A stretch of DNA of 64,000 bases from Pyxicephalus adspersus. Its lineage: Eukaryota > Chordata > Amphibia > Anura > Pyxicephalidae. Each line of letters begins with the position of its first letter. Positions within the stretch are counted from its first letter, which is position 1. The DNA is taken from positions 114,074,561 through 114,138,560 of the forward strand of contig NC_092859.1 in the NCBI RefSeq assembly GCF_032062135.1, read 5' to 3'. A program made the translations under genes and the position numbers. The notes under the pieces are model-generated. The model did no database searches. It had not been told where the DNA came from and was given only the letters and a program-made list of their open reading frames with translations. Shown here in pieces: positions 48,697 to 61,087 of the stretch.

Positions 48697-49023
48697 TTAA
48701 AGCAGAATTTAAGTTCCACTTTTACAAATGTTGGATTAGGTAGGGTATTATTGCAGAAAGGAACAGATGATGTGCCTTCTGCAATGTGCATTCTTACCTG
48801 CCTTATTGTCCTAAAAAACTAATAAAGTCAAAAATGAAATCTTTCCTGCAATTACTAGGACTGAACGAACTCCTGAGTACCTGAGGTGGGAAAACGGTAT
48901 CAACACGGCCCAGCAAATGGAGATAGCCAAAAAATGCAGAAAGGAAGAAAAAAAAAAAAAAAAGAACAAGCCCATTCCAACACAGGGGACAGGTGAGTAT
49001 AGCGGGGTTTAGCTCCGCTTCAA
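48697..49023 (+). mobile_element. TTAA-ended MITE
   Basis: The left end TTAAAGCAGAATTTAAG and the right end, read inward as TTGAAGCGGAGCTAAAC, form diverged terminal inverted repeats. The right TTAA has become TCAA. The length is 327 bp, without coding capacity, and an A-rich tract (48948-48963) lies inside. It is related to 22601-22829 at the termini but differs in the interior. Confidence 0.65.
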
Positions 49024-49024
49024 T

Positions 49025-50245
49025 ATCAGAACAAACCCAAAGGAGAACCATGGGCAGCACACAGGTCCTTTCTCCATAGGCATAATGATATTACACAACA
49101 GATATACAACTATCAGGCCACAGAACAGGAGTGTCAAAAAAATAAATGGCTTTAATTTTAAAAATGTTCAAGGAAAGGGGTTCAGTTTTTAAAGGAACTG
49201 CTTTATATGTGTTGCCTAAATTATTAAACATTCTTGTATTGATAAACTTTATCATGACTGTTAGGTGATACAGATATGTTGAATAAGCACATAGCATGTG
49301 TAATAGACATCAGACATGTTGTTGCAGAAGAGCAGGTTACCGACTCCAGGTCACCTCTTGCCTCTAATTCCTAGAGAATAATGTCATCATCAAACAGAGA
49401 TACTTTAAAATAAAATATAAAGCATTCATTTAGGTAAACCAGTAAATCTATAATATTCCAAAATGCACATTTAAATTTTTAGATTTTTTGATTTAGACTA
49501 ACATTTAGATTTTTGCTTAGATGTGACTGGTAGTCCTTTACATGCTTTTTTATTTTTTTATTTTTTTGCAGGCTATGAAACAGATTTATTGCCTCCAATA
49601 ACCAGGTAATGTACTGCCCTCACTGTAAGCAGTGATTAATACACATGAGCACTGGAGTGGAGCATTATCTCCAAGGTAGTCTATGGAGAATGTCTATGAT
49701 AATGTTGAAGAACTACTCCGTCCTTTTTATAATAATAGCACATTATAAAATCCAAGGCCAACCAAATGAATATTTCTAGTTTCTAGGTAGAAAAGTTTAG
49801 AACTTCTACCAGCAGGGCAGGATTTATACTTTTATTTCCCCTAGCCAAGTCCCTTGTGCCTTTCACCCCAGCAACACACATGCACTGATGTGGCTAAATA
49901 TGAAGAAGTAATTACAAATTTAGTGGAATAAATATTGATGTCTTGAAAAATAGAATAATTACTTATCCATATGTTACCATTATAAAACACACATGTACTA
50001 ATTTACATAAATGTTTAAATGCTTATAGATTAACAGGAAAACCTCATTTATCTAGATTAGTGTCTTTGTGCAAGTGGTGAAATTTTAATGAAAATTAGGC
50101 TAATTTTCACTCTGCGGTTAAAATCTAATTTGCTTTAAAGTACAAAGGTTAATTGAAAGGCCCCTAAACATGGTTGTGCAAGGAGGGTATTGAATCGCGG
50201 GCCTCCCAGATATACATTATCACATGAAAAAATGTTCACCAAAAC
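49025..50245. other. Unassigned non-coding DNA
   Basis: No gene or recognised element is seen. A T-rich tract with TTTTTTATTTTTTTATTTT lies near 49546-49567. Confidence 0.5.
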
Positions 50246-50250
50246 ACAGT

Positions 50251-50500
50251 CAGTATTGCAATATACATGTTATATAGAAAGAATCGGTATCCTACTGTTA
50301 CAATCAGAAATATATTTACAGAGACACCATCAGTACTGCAGTATACATGTTTATATAGAAAGCATCAGTACCATACTGATACAACCAGAAATATATTTAC
50401 AGAGACACAATCAGTATAGCAGTATACAGAGATACAATCAGTACTGCAATATACATGTTTATATTAGAAAGAATCGGTACCATACTGATACAATCACTTC
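50251..50500 (+). repeat. 80/81-bp minisatellite, about three copies
   Basis: Units start CAGTATTGCAATATACATG (50251), CAGTACTGCAGTATACATG (50331) and CAGTACTGCAATATACATG (50439). A 27-bp partial unit from 50412 is inserted before the last. Each full unit carries AGAAAG(A/C)ATC and TACTG(T/A)TACAA. Because two of the three spacings (81 and 27 bp) are multiples of three, a 111-codon frame runs through with a recurring peptide pattern. I regard that frame as a by-product. Confidence 0.85.
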
Positions 50501-50509
50501 TAAGGGGTA

Positions 50510-53500
50510 CACCATAACGCTATGAGCTGCAACACTCAGCCTTTTCAATTAATAACCAATTCTATATAAATGAGCTAAATTTCCAGCACCACAGGGAAAA
50601 TAGGACAGGCAGCATTTTCTAGTTGTGCATGTGAGATTGTGTTGCAGTGCACATGTGTTTTGATGTTACCATTGAATTGAATTGGAGTGCACCAACTATT
50701 ATAAGGTCAATTATCACATACAGCACACTTGCACTGTCACATACAGCACCATGCCGGACAAAATGTTCAGAATACTGAACTGTGAATATAATAATGATTA
50801 TTCATAACATGGTTGTGTTTATAGCTACAAAGTCATAACAATATACTTAAGGAAATCCAACAGATATCAGTATAGGGTCACAATATAACTGATTAAATGA
50901 TGGTAATTTGAAATTATATATTCTTTAAGCTGCACCATTGCCTGCACAGAATGCTTTTCCTTCCCATATCCCTGATTCTTGTGCCCCCATAGTACAACAG
51001 CAGAAGTGACATCACCCATTGCATATTGTGCCATTGGGGCATGGGGTGGGAAAAACAAACAAAGCTAATTCAAGAACATCAAAGCTGTAGGTATGGGCAA
51101 CTAATAGTATTCACTGAATAAGGTAAGGGACAGAGGTATGGCAGGCATAAGGCTCAGCAAGACTATAAACATTACGAGATTTTATAGGTGATTGTATCAT
51201 ACTATGATGGCTGTGTTTCCCTAGGCCTACTGAGAAAGCCAATCTTGACTATAAGACATTGATTGTTGCCCCAATGATAGTTCTTTGCTAACAAAATGTC
51301 ACCAGGAACAAAAAGGAGGTCAACTCTGCCCAAATCCAACTGCACAAACAGTTACATTTGCAAAAGCAGTGGACAGGCAACATTTTGTTTCACACACTGT
51401 GACTTTGTAATACTGAGGAGTAATAGAGAAAATGTCTTTTCATCAGACATTCATCCATAGACATACATTATGTATCATTGTAGGCATCACTGTGCTACAG
51501 CATTTAATGAGTATATGGCTCAGCATTCAATACAAATTTACAGATTATATGTCATGGCCTACAGAGTCATTACTGAGTTCTGAAATTGCTCAGTAAAATG
51601 CCAAGTATGAGCTGGCAGACAAGTCTAGCCTTAGTCAGGCAGATAAACCAAACACAATTCAGTACTAGGGGCATATAACACCTGCAAAGCATTAGTAATG
51701 TTTAACCTTTCCAAGTAGAAATACCATGTCTGCAATAAGGAGCATCTTCTGAAAATGTATGTCACCTGGCTTTCACAATGATCATCTGGTTACAGCACAT
51801 TGTTAAACACGGACCTGGAACAAATATAAGGTTTCAGAATTTTGTTTTTATTTGATGCATACTTGCTTTGGGCCAGAAAATGTATTGACATCAGAGGATC
51901 TTCAGCAGCCAGACAACAAGCATTATCACAACATTTTTCTTTCTTTATGCCTGCAATAATATGCCTATATGCCTAATACTCTCTGTTCATTTAGTTAATT
52001 TGATAGATGATGTCCAAACCGAAACATATGGAAGAGATGGTCTGTTGCACTCTAAAAATATAGACTCTGGCATAATAAATGTTTCCATAATTACAAGTCA
52101 CATTTGGATGAGATTCCTAGCTCTTCATATATTTTTCTCAGTATTGACACTTCATAATAATTTCCATTTAACTAGGTTTATCTATTACTTATTTATATGT
52201 AAATCAAAATGCAAGGGATGGGGGCGTATGTGGATTTCTTAATAATACAAGTATTTCATTACAGGCATACAGGCATATTTGAAAACCAACATTTCAGTTT
52301 TTCTTATTTTTAATCCTATTATTTTTAATAACTCAATAAATTTCATATGTTGTCATATTTTATTGACTTCTTTTCTACAGCACATGGACATATTCATTGA
52401 TCAGGCATATTCTCACACACGTCTTTGATTCCCTTAAGAATTCTGCAGATACACAAACTGGTTTTATAGAGCAAACCTTCTTTGTGGCTTCTGCTTACAA
52501 ATAAAAGTAAAGGGGAACCTGTCAATGGTAACAAAAAAGTGTATATTAAATTTTTAATATCATGTGTAAATGTCATGCAGAACAATACAATTATGTATAA
52601 TTTTCAATACCCATCTTTTTCCATCTGTAGATCATTGGGAGATTTTTTTCCCACCACTTTAGGTTTATTTAATTATTGATGTCACTTAGGATTCCCTTTG
52701 ATATTATAGGAGCATAGTCATTTAGCAATCGGGGTAACATTTGGCTAATGATGGATTTACATGTGATTGGCATTGGAATTAGGTCTTTCTAGTAAAGAAT
52801 AAGGGGTGCTAAAGTACTTTGTACATTTTTCCCCACAAGGTGTCTGATATCTGGCTACCTATTTATTAACTAGATTCCATCAAAAGCCCCCCAGCACACC
52901 CCCAGGCCATTTTTGGGTGACCAGATATAGTAAAGAGATCCTGCAATGTTAGGGAGAAGGAATAGGGCTGGGCATAGTACAAGATAGGGGTCTGCTTGCT
53001 GCCTCCCTTTTCTTCCAACCACACATGCTGCATGCCTGAGTAAGGGTCTGGTTGGAAATATTCCAAATATTTTTCTATATATATATTCTATATATACCTT
53101 ATGCAGGCAACTGGAGAGGCTAGGAAAAGGTTGGCACCCAGCATATGGCCCCCTTCTTCCCATAACATACCTGGCCCCATGCCTTCGCTCAACATTTAGG
53201 CTTCCAGACCCAAGAAAAGGAGAACAGGTGTAAATTAGTGCCCTTTCCCCATTCCCCAAAAGAGTTAAAGTACAGTACATGTACACACACTGTAAATAAA
53301 AAAATACGTATTGAAATAAAAAATTCAATTAATTGGTAAGTTGTCCCCAACCATAATGATGTTTACACAATGTACTCCAGATGCTAAGTGATGAGATGGA
53401 CAAGTTTTCACAAAATTATAAAAATAAAAGGCACTTTCCACAGAAATGTAATGAGCATAGAATTGTACTTTTTGCTGCAGAATTGATTCTGTAGAAATGC

Positions 53501-54150
53501 CCTAGTTGTTATGCTCATAGTCCATATATATATGTAAAGTACAAACTAATAGGACCCTAATAGTCAGTAGTTCACATCTCAGATATACATTCCATAGACA
53601 AGATATAACAAATGCAAAACGCATATCATGCTTACAGAAAGTCGTTTTACCACTAAGGTGTGTGTCCTCCACCATGTATCAAATATGGTAAAGCCCACTA
53701 GACAGCAGGACCTTAAAGTTAAAAACAGAGCACTATCCTAGGTTTAGCACTTCATGCCCTCGAACATCCATCTCTCTTCATAATTTAAGAGGTCTCAGAG
53801 GTGCCGTCCTCAGACCTTTTTTTTATAGTTTACTGATGTTTACTATGATTAGTCGTTCCTTGGCTCTACCCCACCTGGGTTCTCCCCCTTTCTCCCCTCT
53901 CCCTTTAAAGGTGTTCTCATTTTTCCCTATTTGCTTATAATTTAAACATTGTACTTACTGTGGTGTTACTTTTTGATTGTATTTTAATGCATATTTTATA
54001 TCTTTTTTTTACATTGTTTAATAAAAAAAAGAGAACACTATATGCTTTGTAGGTTGTTAAACCCCAGTCCCAGTGCTGTTTCATTTGACTGTCAGCTATA
54101 GTAGGGACATTTAGGTGTGTTAGCATCCATGTAACAGATAAGTGTATTCA
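50510..54150. other. Unassigned non-coding DNA
   Basis: No exon is recognised. A 152-codon minus-strand frame at 52870-53328 has no family resemblance. About 53780-54030 has a polypyrimidine stretch (CTCCCCCTTTCTCCCC) and ends TTTAATAAAAAAAAGAG. That looks like the 3' end of a plus-strand retrotransposon or retrocopy, but the body matches nothing I can name. Confidence 0.45.
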
Positions 54151-54151
54151 A

Positions 54152-54374
54152 TGGACCTGATTTAATAAAGCTCTACAAGTCTGGAAAGGATACACTTTCG
54201 CTAGTGAATCTGGGTGATCCAGCAAACCTGGAATGGATTTCGAAGTTATTTTCTATTTGCTAGCAAATGTTTCGAATCCTGGACCAGATCCATTCCAGGT
54301 TTGTTGGATCACCCAGCTTCACTGATGAAAGTGTATCCTCTCAAACCTCGGAGAGCTTTAATAAATCTGGCCCA
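54152..54374. mobile_element. TGGGCCTGATTT fold-back MITE, complete
   Basis: A 223-bp element with two inverted arms of roughly 90 bp. AAAGCTCT, GGATACACTTTC, GGGTGATCCA and CAAACCTGGAATGGAT occur in order in both. A 14-bp perfect palindrome ATTTGCTAGCAAAT (54255-54268) lies in the centre. No coding capacity. Confidence 0.85.
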
Positions 54375-54959
54375 ATGTGTGATATCATAGAAGGAAAAAA
54401 TCTTAATGGCAAAAGCATTGTTAAAACATTCCTAAAATAATACAAAAATAAAATTTAAAAACATAACAAAGTTAGGCGTATGAATGACTCCACCAGATGA
54501 ATTCTGTTGGTGAACCAAAAAAACAGCGATCTTTAAAGCAGCTGGGCTTAGCTTGGAATGTCCCAGTCATTAATCCCAGTATGGGGAATATATTTGCTCC
54601 CAGTGCCCAGCAACCTGTAGCACACAATAGTCTAGATTATTTTGAGCAAGTTTAGAAAGGGTCATAATAATAGGAAAAACATAAATTATGTTTGCACAAC
54701 AAGTTGCATTTGTTATATTTACACATATAGATATAAATGTGCCTCTGGACATATTATTTTAGCAATATTTCACTGCAATTTCAGATATATTGCATTTAGT
54801 ATGGGCAGATTAATATTTAATATTGTGTGGCTTTATCTTTTAAAATATTGACTATCAAGTCAGCTACATTGTTGGTTTAATGAAAATATGCTCTAATATG
54901 TTACAAACTGGATAAATATACAATAGAGTGGGACTGTTTAAAAATGGCAGAGCAATGCT

Positions 54960-55210
54960 GATTATAATTATCTGTAATTAAATATAATTAGATATACAAC
55001 TATGTACCCCCAGCTGCGCATAATAAGGCTATTAATGCATTGAATGATTCTTGTGACATACAGTGATTTTATGCAACAAATTAGTTCTGTAATTCAGTAT
55101 AATTAATTACTCTGTTAAAGAGTTGTGCTGCAATGTTAGCATATTGTATTCTTGTATTGTGTTATAAGATGTGTGATTTATGAAGAAGTTTGGTTAAAGA
55201 ACACATGGCA
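54960..55210. promoter_or_regulatory. Possible conserved non-coding element
   Basis: Repeat-free AT-rich block dense in TAAT cores: GGCTATTAATGCATTGAATG near 55027, AGTATAATTAATTACTC near 55097 and GCAATGTTAGCATATTG near 55131. No coding frame. Confidence 0.25.
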
Positions 55211-55375
55211 GAAAACCACATAGCCCTGTAGAAATATGGCTAAAATATTAATTTTCATTTATTGCATTTTATAATTTTGTACTTTTGTGCACATTGATAA
55301 TGTAGTAACTTCTATGACCAGGAGCTCTCATTTTCTAGAATTAAATATTAAATATGAGCTAGAAAAGGGTCATCA

Positions 55376-55635
55376 CTAGAGCAAACACCTGGAAGTTCGG
55401 GTTCGCCGGGTTCGGCCGAACCTCGGCTCAAAGTTCGGGTTTGGGTACCCAAAAATGTAAACAGTTCGGGTTCGCTCAACACTAATATTATTGGTTAGTG
55501 GGTAGGGATGAGCAAACACCTGGAAGTTCGGGTTCCGCCGAACTTCGGCTCAAAGTTCAGGTTCGGGTCCGGGTACCCAAAATCGTCAAGATTTTGATCG
55601 TACAGACTTTACAGTTCAGGTTTGCTCAAGACTAG
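55376..55635. mobile_element. Composite CTAG-ended element: two copies within one 6-bp target duplication
   Basis: The outer ends are CTAGAGCAAAC and, read inward from the right, CTAGTCTTGAGCAAACC. They are flanked by TCATCA at 55370-55375 and 55636-55641. Inside are two direct copies of the same unit. Each runs from AGCAAACACCTGGAAGTTCGG through CGGCTCAAAGTTC and GGGTACCCAAAA to a GTTCRGGTTYGCTCAA end (about 55381-55485 and 55503-55635). The second opens with the full TAGGGATGAGC terminus. Same terminal type and duplication length as 4000-4380. Confidence 0.7.
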
Positions 55636-56068
55636 TCATCACCTATGTCAGCCACTAAACTAAGAAACAGCTGGGAGTTAGAGACAGGGAAGACATCATT
55701 TGTACACATGGGGGACTTGCTGTAAATCTTAAAAACAGAGGTGGACAAGTTTGATTAGGAAGTAAAAAAGAAGGACTAAATGTAAAAGAGCAAAGAAGAA
55801 TTGAGGAAACATCTTACATGCTGCATGCTGCTTTTGTTTCCACAAGGACCAAAACAAGTTTACCAAGAGCCCATACAATACACGCACATGCAGTAATCCA
55901 TTTTTTTCCTATTTATACTGTTACAAACTGGGATTGTGGTGCTGATATAGTGCCATATTCTCCAGAATAACTTTAGTTGTGTCTCTTAATTGATAAATGT
56001 AAAGTATGAATGTTGTGGTGTGAATAGGTGTATGGAAACACAACTATATATCTCAAAGCAGTTCCTAA

Positions 56069-56205
56069 TTAACTTGGAACTAAAGTTTCACACTTAAAAA
56101 TTTCGAACAGGCAGGATTTTTATTGTACAAAGGACAGGCCCTTCAGCAATAAAACCTACTTACTTGCCTGTGCACAATCTTCTTGAAATACACTGAGGTG
56201 CGCAT
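56069..56205 (+). mobile_element. TTAA-type MITE, left part
   Basis: Starts TTAACTTGGAACTAAAGTTT, matching the left terminus of 22601-22829. Similarity fades after the CAGGCAGGATTTTTATTG region, and no right terminus is found. The right boundary is an estimate. Confidence 0.5.
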
Positions 56206-56762
56206 GCAGTAATTAGGTTATAGAAGTCGGTTGTGATGTATTATTTGCAGACTGAATCAAATTAAGTTCTTGATAATCATATCCTGCCAAGTTGTAATGC
56301 TACTAAGGCATATGTGCTTGTTCACACAAACAGTAAGAAATTGTCTGGTATAATCTGTAACATATACGGTACCATGCAATGCGCAAAGAACAGCACATTA
56401 ATTATACTCATTGCTGATATGAATGCCAACCTGTTAATTCAGTCTGCCTATCTACATTCATTTTTATGCTCTACAACTGAATGCAGGTTTTAAAACCTAC
56501 AATGATAAGAGATTATTGAAGCTTAGATTCCCAGACCAAATGAATGTGGCATTCACCAAACATTCACTACAGTTATTTTAGTCACTGTACATATACATGC
56601 ACCTTAACGATTGACCCACCATAAATGTTCAATGTATGTCACATTTACTGATTTATAAATAAACTCCTAACATTTTTATGGACATACAAAGCTTTTATTT
56701 AGTTCATTGTTTTAATTAACTGACAAATGTATTTTTTTATTGATTTTGTTACACACACACAG

Positions 56763-56919
56763 TGGCCCTGATTTATTAAAGCTCTCCATGGCAGGAGAAG
56801 ATAGACTATAATAGGTGAACTTAGGAAATCCATCAAACTTGAAATTCTTTTTCCAAAATTCCAAAATGTTCCTGGACCAGATCCATTACAATCTTGGAGA
56901 GATTCAATAATCTGGCCCA
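56763..56919. mobile_element. TGGGCCTGATTT fold-back MITE, shortened
   Basis: Starts TGGCCCTGATTTATTAAAGC and ends (read inward) TGGGCCAGATTATTGAATC. The right arm is shorter than the left because of a deletion, so only the outer 25-30 bp of both arms still pair well. Confidence 0.75.
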
Positions 56920-56969
56920 TTGTGATGCAGTTTAACTTTGCATGGGTATATTGTAAGCAGGGAAAGTAG

Positions 56970-57012
<43 letters not shown>

Positions 57013-57056
57013 AAACAGGATTTATATAGCGCCAACATATTACGCAGCGCTGTACA
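56970..57056 (-). mobile_element. SINE/L2 3' tail fragment with ATT microsatellite
   Basis: Minus strand: TGTACAGCGCTGCGTAATATG and TTGGCGCTATATAAATCCTG, then about 13 ATT repeats (56970-57009). Only the common 3' tail is present, so LINE or SINE origin cannot be told apart. Confidence 0.8.
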
Positions 57057-57304
57057 TTCACCATAGATTCACAGCAGATATGTCTTCATCTAGTGTATGT
57101 GTTTTACATTACAGTAATTCAATCCTCAGCACTGAATGTTTGGAAAATTTACCATTTACTTTGTGATTGCCATTTTGGTTCTTAGTGTAAGCATGATCAT
57201 TCAATTTTCACAAAGTTGTTTTCACAAAGAGGTGAAATTATTGTAAACATTATGATAACTTTTCCCATGCAACAAAAATGTGCCTATTCTGTTATACTCT
57301 GTTT

Positions 57305-57500
57305 TCAGTCTAAAAGAAAATAGTTTAGCAAAAATATTGGCAAACATTTTTTTAACATTCATACCTAAGAGAAAATAGAAATGAATAAAAAGTAGCTTGG
57401 CCAAGAGCTCAGGGAATGTTCTTAACATTTGATCTTAAGAGAAATCTAGAAAATTAGCCTAGTAAAGGGTTCAGTGAACATTCAGTCCTAAGAGAAAATA
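57305..57500 (+). repeat. Degenerate 55-67-bp tandem repeat, about four units
   Basis: The motif (C/T)TAAGAGAAA recurs near 57311, 57366, 57433 and 57488. AACATT(T/C) lies just upstream of the last three, and a TTTAGCAA or TAGCTTGG/TAGCCTAG segment follows. Unit length alternates between about 55 and 67 bp. Confidence 0.6.
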
Positions 57501-57504
57501 ATGT

Positions 57505-59360
57505 ATATTTGGAATGTATATTTTTCACCCATTTTTGTGTGAAAATATGATTATTTTGTAAATATTTCAATGAAAAAACATTTCCCAATTCATTCCTCAC
57601 TAATTAATAGCCAGCTTCATTGCAGATGTGCTGTCTACCTTAAGATCTAATATACATGTTATACATGGTATACAGTTGCAGTTGAAATATAAATGCATAA
57701 CTGGCTGTAAATATTAACTGTAAACATTTAAATTCAAGAACGGATCATTCAGGCCTTATTTAATGTCTATAATAAAACTCAATCACCCTCGTCCTAGCAT
57801 TAAGCATTTAAATGTATTGGTATTTTTTTTTTACTTACCTTGTTCCTTCTTTCTTTAATTGAAGAGATCAAATGAAGAGGGCAAACTACAGGCAAAGGAG
57901 GTGAAAAAATATTGTTTACCAGTGCCAATCAATTTCTTTTCATTTGTAGACTGCAATAAAATAATGCTAGAATGTTGGTATTTTGCTTTCCACATATGGG
58001 TATAATATTTCATAAATACTTCAATGACATTTTTCTGAAAAATTTATAAAATTTGATGTTTAAAAATTGTAATTGCAGTCTGCTAATTAAATTGTGTTAA
58101 ATTAAATTAAAAAAAATAATGATGAAATCCGTTACAGAGAGTACAAGAGCACTTTTGTATAACAATACAATTAAATTGCTTTTTAAAATTAACTGACACG
58201 AATGTACCCTCTTTCTTGCTGTATACAGAAATATCTTGTCCTGTAATATTATTCAATTGTAGATGGAATTAGTGTTTTTTTTAATTAAAGAATATGCAAA
58301 TACAATCTAACTAAAATCTAACCTTTGACAAGTTAAAGTATTTTCAGGAATCATTTTTAATATATTTATTCTTATATAACTGTTCCAAAAAAATGTTGGA
58401 AAAGAAAAAGATAGGGGTTTGATAGGGGTGTGGCAACAAAAATGGTTTTATATAAAAAAATTTTTTAGGTACATACAAATTCACAATGCTGTATTGCTTA
58501 TAACAAAAACACCAGTTATCATGTATAGATAAGATCCAAACATCATCTCTTAGTGGTTTGGATTAGATTGGGTACTAGACATTTGTCTCCTAGCAAAATC
58601 ACAAAACGTATAGTTCCAAGAGAGATGGGGAAGAGAATAAACATTATTGTGATAGGTCTCAGGTCCCGACACGTTTAGCCTTCTGGGCTTTTTCAGGGGA
58701 TAATGAAAACTTATCCAATAACTAAGCTGATCTGGTATTTCTCTAGTTTAACAAAAATTGGGGGAAGACAGACAGAAGAATATAAGCCCCCAACTGTTAC
58801 CCAATGATGACATACAGTAGTATGTAGTAAATAAAAAAAACAACCTTTGCCTGGTAGATAAACAGTGCCACCTTCAGTTTCCATTGCATCTAATGCCATA
58901 TATGTAATCATGTTATCATGAGATACAATCCCATAAATTAAAAAGAAATATTAAGTAAAGCATATTAATATTGAATATTAAGTAAAGCATAATTTTGAGC
59001 TTTTGTAAGCCTATATTAATAAGGCATATCAACTTTTGTTTTATGTTTTTCCTAAATACAAGTCTTATATGCCCTTAAAAATTGTAGAAAAATGTAGGTA
59101 TATAAATTAATCATCCAGTTATAGTCAAATTGACTGACGTTTGGCCTGCCATCTAGGCATTTAATGATCTCCAAGCATAAAATGGTTAGAGAAACACCTT
59201 AAAACCATACACACGTTAAAGCCTGTCATCCAGGCTCAGATAGATCAGCAACATTGATATTTAGAAAATATGAACAGGGTTAAATGAGGTATTTGTTCTA
59301 AAACAAAAAAGGCAATTTCAGCTTCCTTATTTAGGATACATGTCTACTTTAAACAAGCCC
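57505..59360. other. Unassigned AT-rich non-coding DNA
   Basis: No gene is seen. The stretch includes a 50-bp patch (58655-58702) related to the core of the fold-back element at 47648 and a short duplication of AATATTAAGTAAAGCATA at about 58951 and 58974. Confidence 0.5.
58655..58702 (+). repeat. Patch shared with the core of the 47648 fold-back element
   Basis: CCCGACACGTTTAGCC followed by CTTTTTCAGGGGATA parallels CCCGATGTGTTTTGCC and CTTCTTCAGGGGATA near 47859-47900. Flanking sequences are not obviously similar, so this may be a fragment or a domain common to two families. Confidence 0.6.
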
Positions 59361-59364
59361 TGTA

Positions 59365-59722
59365 ATAGCTTAGTTATTATTATTATTTAGTATATTTATA
59401 GTGCCGACATACTGTGAAGTGCTTCACAAAGTCAATAGTCATGTCACTAGCTGTCCCTCAAAGGGGCGCACAATCTAATGTCCCCACCATAGTCATATGT
59501 CATTAACAAAATCTAAAATTAATTTGGGGGGGGGAGGCAATTAACCTAACTGCATGTTTTTTGGGTATGTGGGAGAAAACAAGAGTACCCAGGAGAAACA
59601 CACACAAACATAGGGAGAACATGCAAAGTCCATGTAGATAGTGCTCTAGAGATTTGAACCTGAGACCTAGCGCTGCAAAGTATGTGCTGCAAGTCAGTGA
59701 GCCAGTATACCAACCAGTTCAC
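59365..59722 (-). mobile_element. tRNA-headed SINE, near full length
   Basis: Minus strand, from about 59722: TACTGGCTCACTGACTTGCAG (A-box region), GCGCTAGGTC, then GGTTCAAATCT (B-box-like). A middle part follows with TTTGCATGTTCTCCC and TTTCTCCCACATACCC, then GGTTAATTGCC. The shared tail ATTAGATTGTGCGCCCC ... GGCACTATAAATA comes last, and the element ends in AAT repeats (59373-59385). It is the most complete SINE in the window and defines the order for the other copies. Confidence 0.8.
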
Positions 59723-59724
59723 AT

Positions 59725-61085
59725 CATTTTTCTAAAAATATATGTTTTAACTTGTATTTTTTAGTGTGTAGTTGTTAAAAATGATTTGCTTCTGTAACAG
59801 TAGTTTATAATGTAGCAAAAAAGGAGTGTTTTTGTTTATTTAATTATTTTGTTTAGCTTTGGTCCTATTTCAGCTTACTCTGCATTGTGGTGATACTAAT
59901 GAAACAGAAACCTGTTATGTGACAAAACACTAAGGCTGACATTACTTACTAATCCTTTTGAAAATGGTAGTTCCTGCATTAGGTGTGGTTGCATTGTAGT
60001 TTTCAAGAAAAGCTAAGGTCCGCAAAATAAACAAAACTCTCTATTCTCAGTAAGAAATACTCCAATGGCCCCTAGCCGCACAGCACGTCCTCAGGCACCG
60101 TAGCCATTAATTACTTAAGAGGCATCACACCAAAATGGTTCCCTTCACGCCTCATAATTTCCAAACAAGATCCTTGCCCTCCAAGACTCCAGCTGCCCCA
60201 TTCAACCACCCAGTATTTCCCCCAACAACATGTAACCTTAAGAGATGGGTGAGCAGGAAAACTTTTCCTAGGTCAAACTGTTCCAGATCTTTCTTACCCC
60301 CTACCATTTGTCACTGTTTATCCAAGAATAACCTTATGAAGTTCTATCAATGTCAATATTGACAGTTAAATATATAAGTGAGAAAATATTATACTATATT
60401 ATGGAAACCTTAGTATAAAACAACTTGTGTAAAACATAATCTTACCCAACTGCTTTCTATTATTGGTGATCAACATAATGCCCAACTATCATGAATTACA
60501 TACATCTTCCATTGGCACATCCGCAATAACCAACTCAACAAGTGATTTTTAAACACTTCCAACCTTTTGTCATGTTTACAAAAAGAGAATAAGTGTCCCT
60601 TTCTGCAGTATGGTAACAGAAGGCAGATGTTTTTACCAAGTCTCTGGTTGCTTAGAGAAAACGACCTGTGAGATTTTCCTCACCTTGTTTTGATGCAACG
60701 AGAATGTACATAGCTGATTTAAACTGATTCAGTTTTGCTTTTAAGATTCACTATGATTTACCTCCCCGGCTTTCTCATTCTGGCTATAAAAAGCCATCTG
60801 CTACTTCTGTATAAGGGAAACATTTTTCAGCATTTAAATTTAGATTACACGTTTAACAACAGCTTGTACATGTAAATGTCGACTTCTTTTTACCATAGTC
60901 TTTCAACTTTCTTTAAAAATAGATTTAGTGCATGGTAGGAATCATATTTAAGGGTAATAGACAACAATTATGCAGTCACTCTTCCCGAACATGGTTATAG
61001 GTGGGTCAGCAGAAAAATTATCTCCCCAGTGTCCGCTTTATTCCACAATCTGCAGGCTGGGGCAGCTGAAGACCAGGCTATATTT
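59725..61085. other. Unassigned non-coding DNA
   Basis: No gene or transposon is recognised. A 75-codon plus frame at 60135-60362 is Pro/Ser/Thr-rich without family resemblance. Confidence 0.5.
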
Positions 61086-61087
61086 AA

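Noticed and set aside
50251..50500. CRISPR-like array of spaced repeats
   Set aside because: The units are contiguous 80-81-bp tandem copies without unique spacers, and the genome is vertebrate.
52870..53328. 152-codon minus-strand frame
   Set aside because: Longest non-transposon frame, but the translation shows no family resemblance and includes an AT-microsatellite-derived Tyr/Ile stretch. Probably chance or an old repeat.
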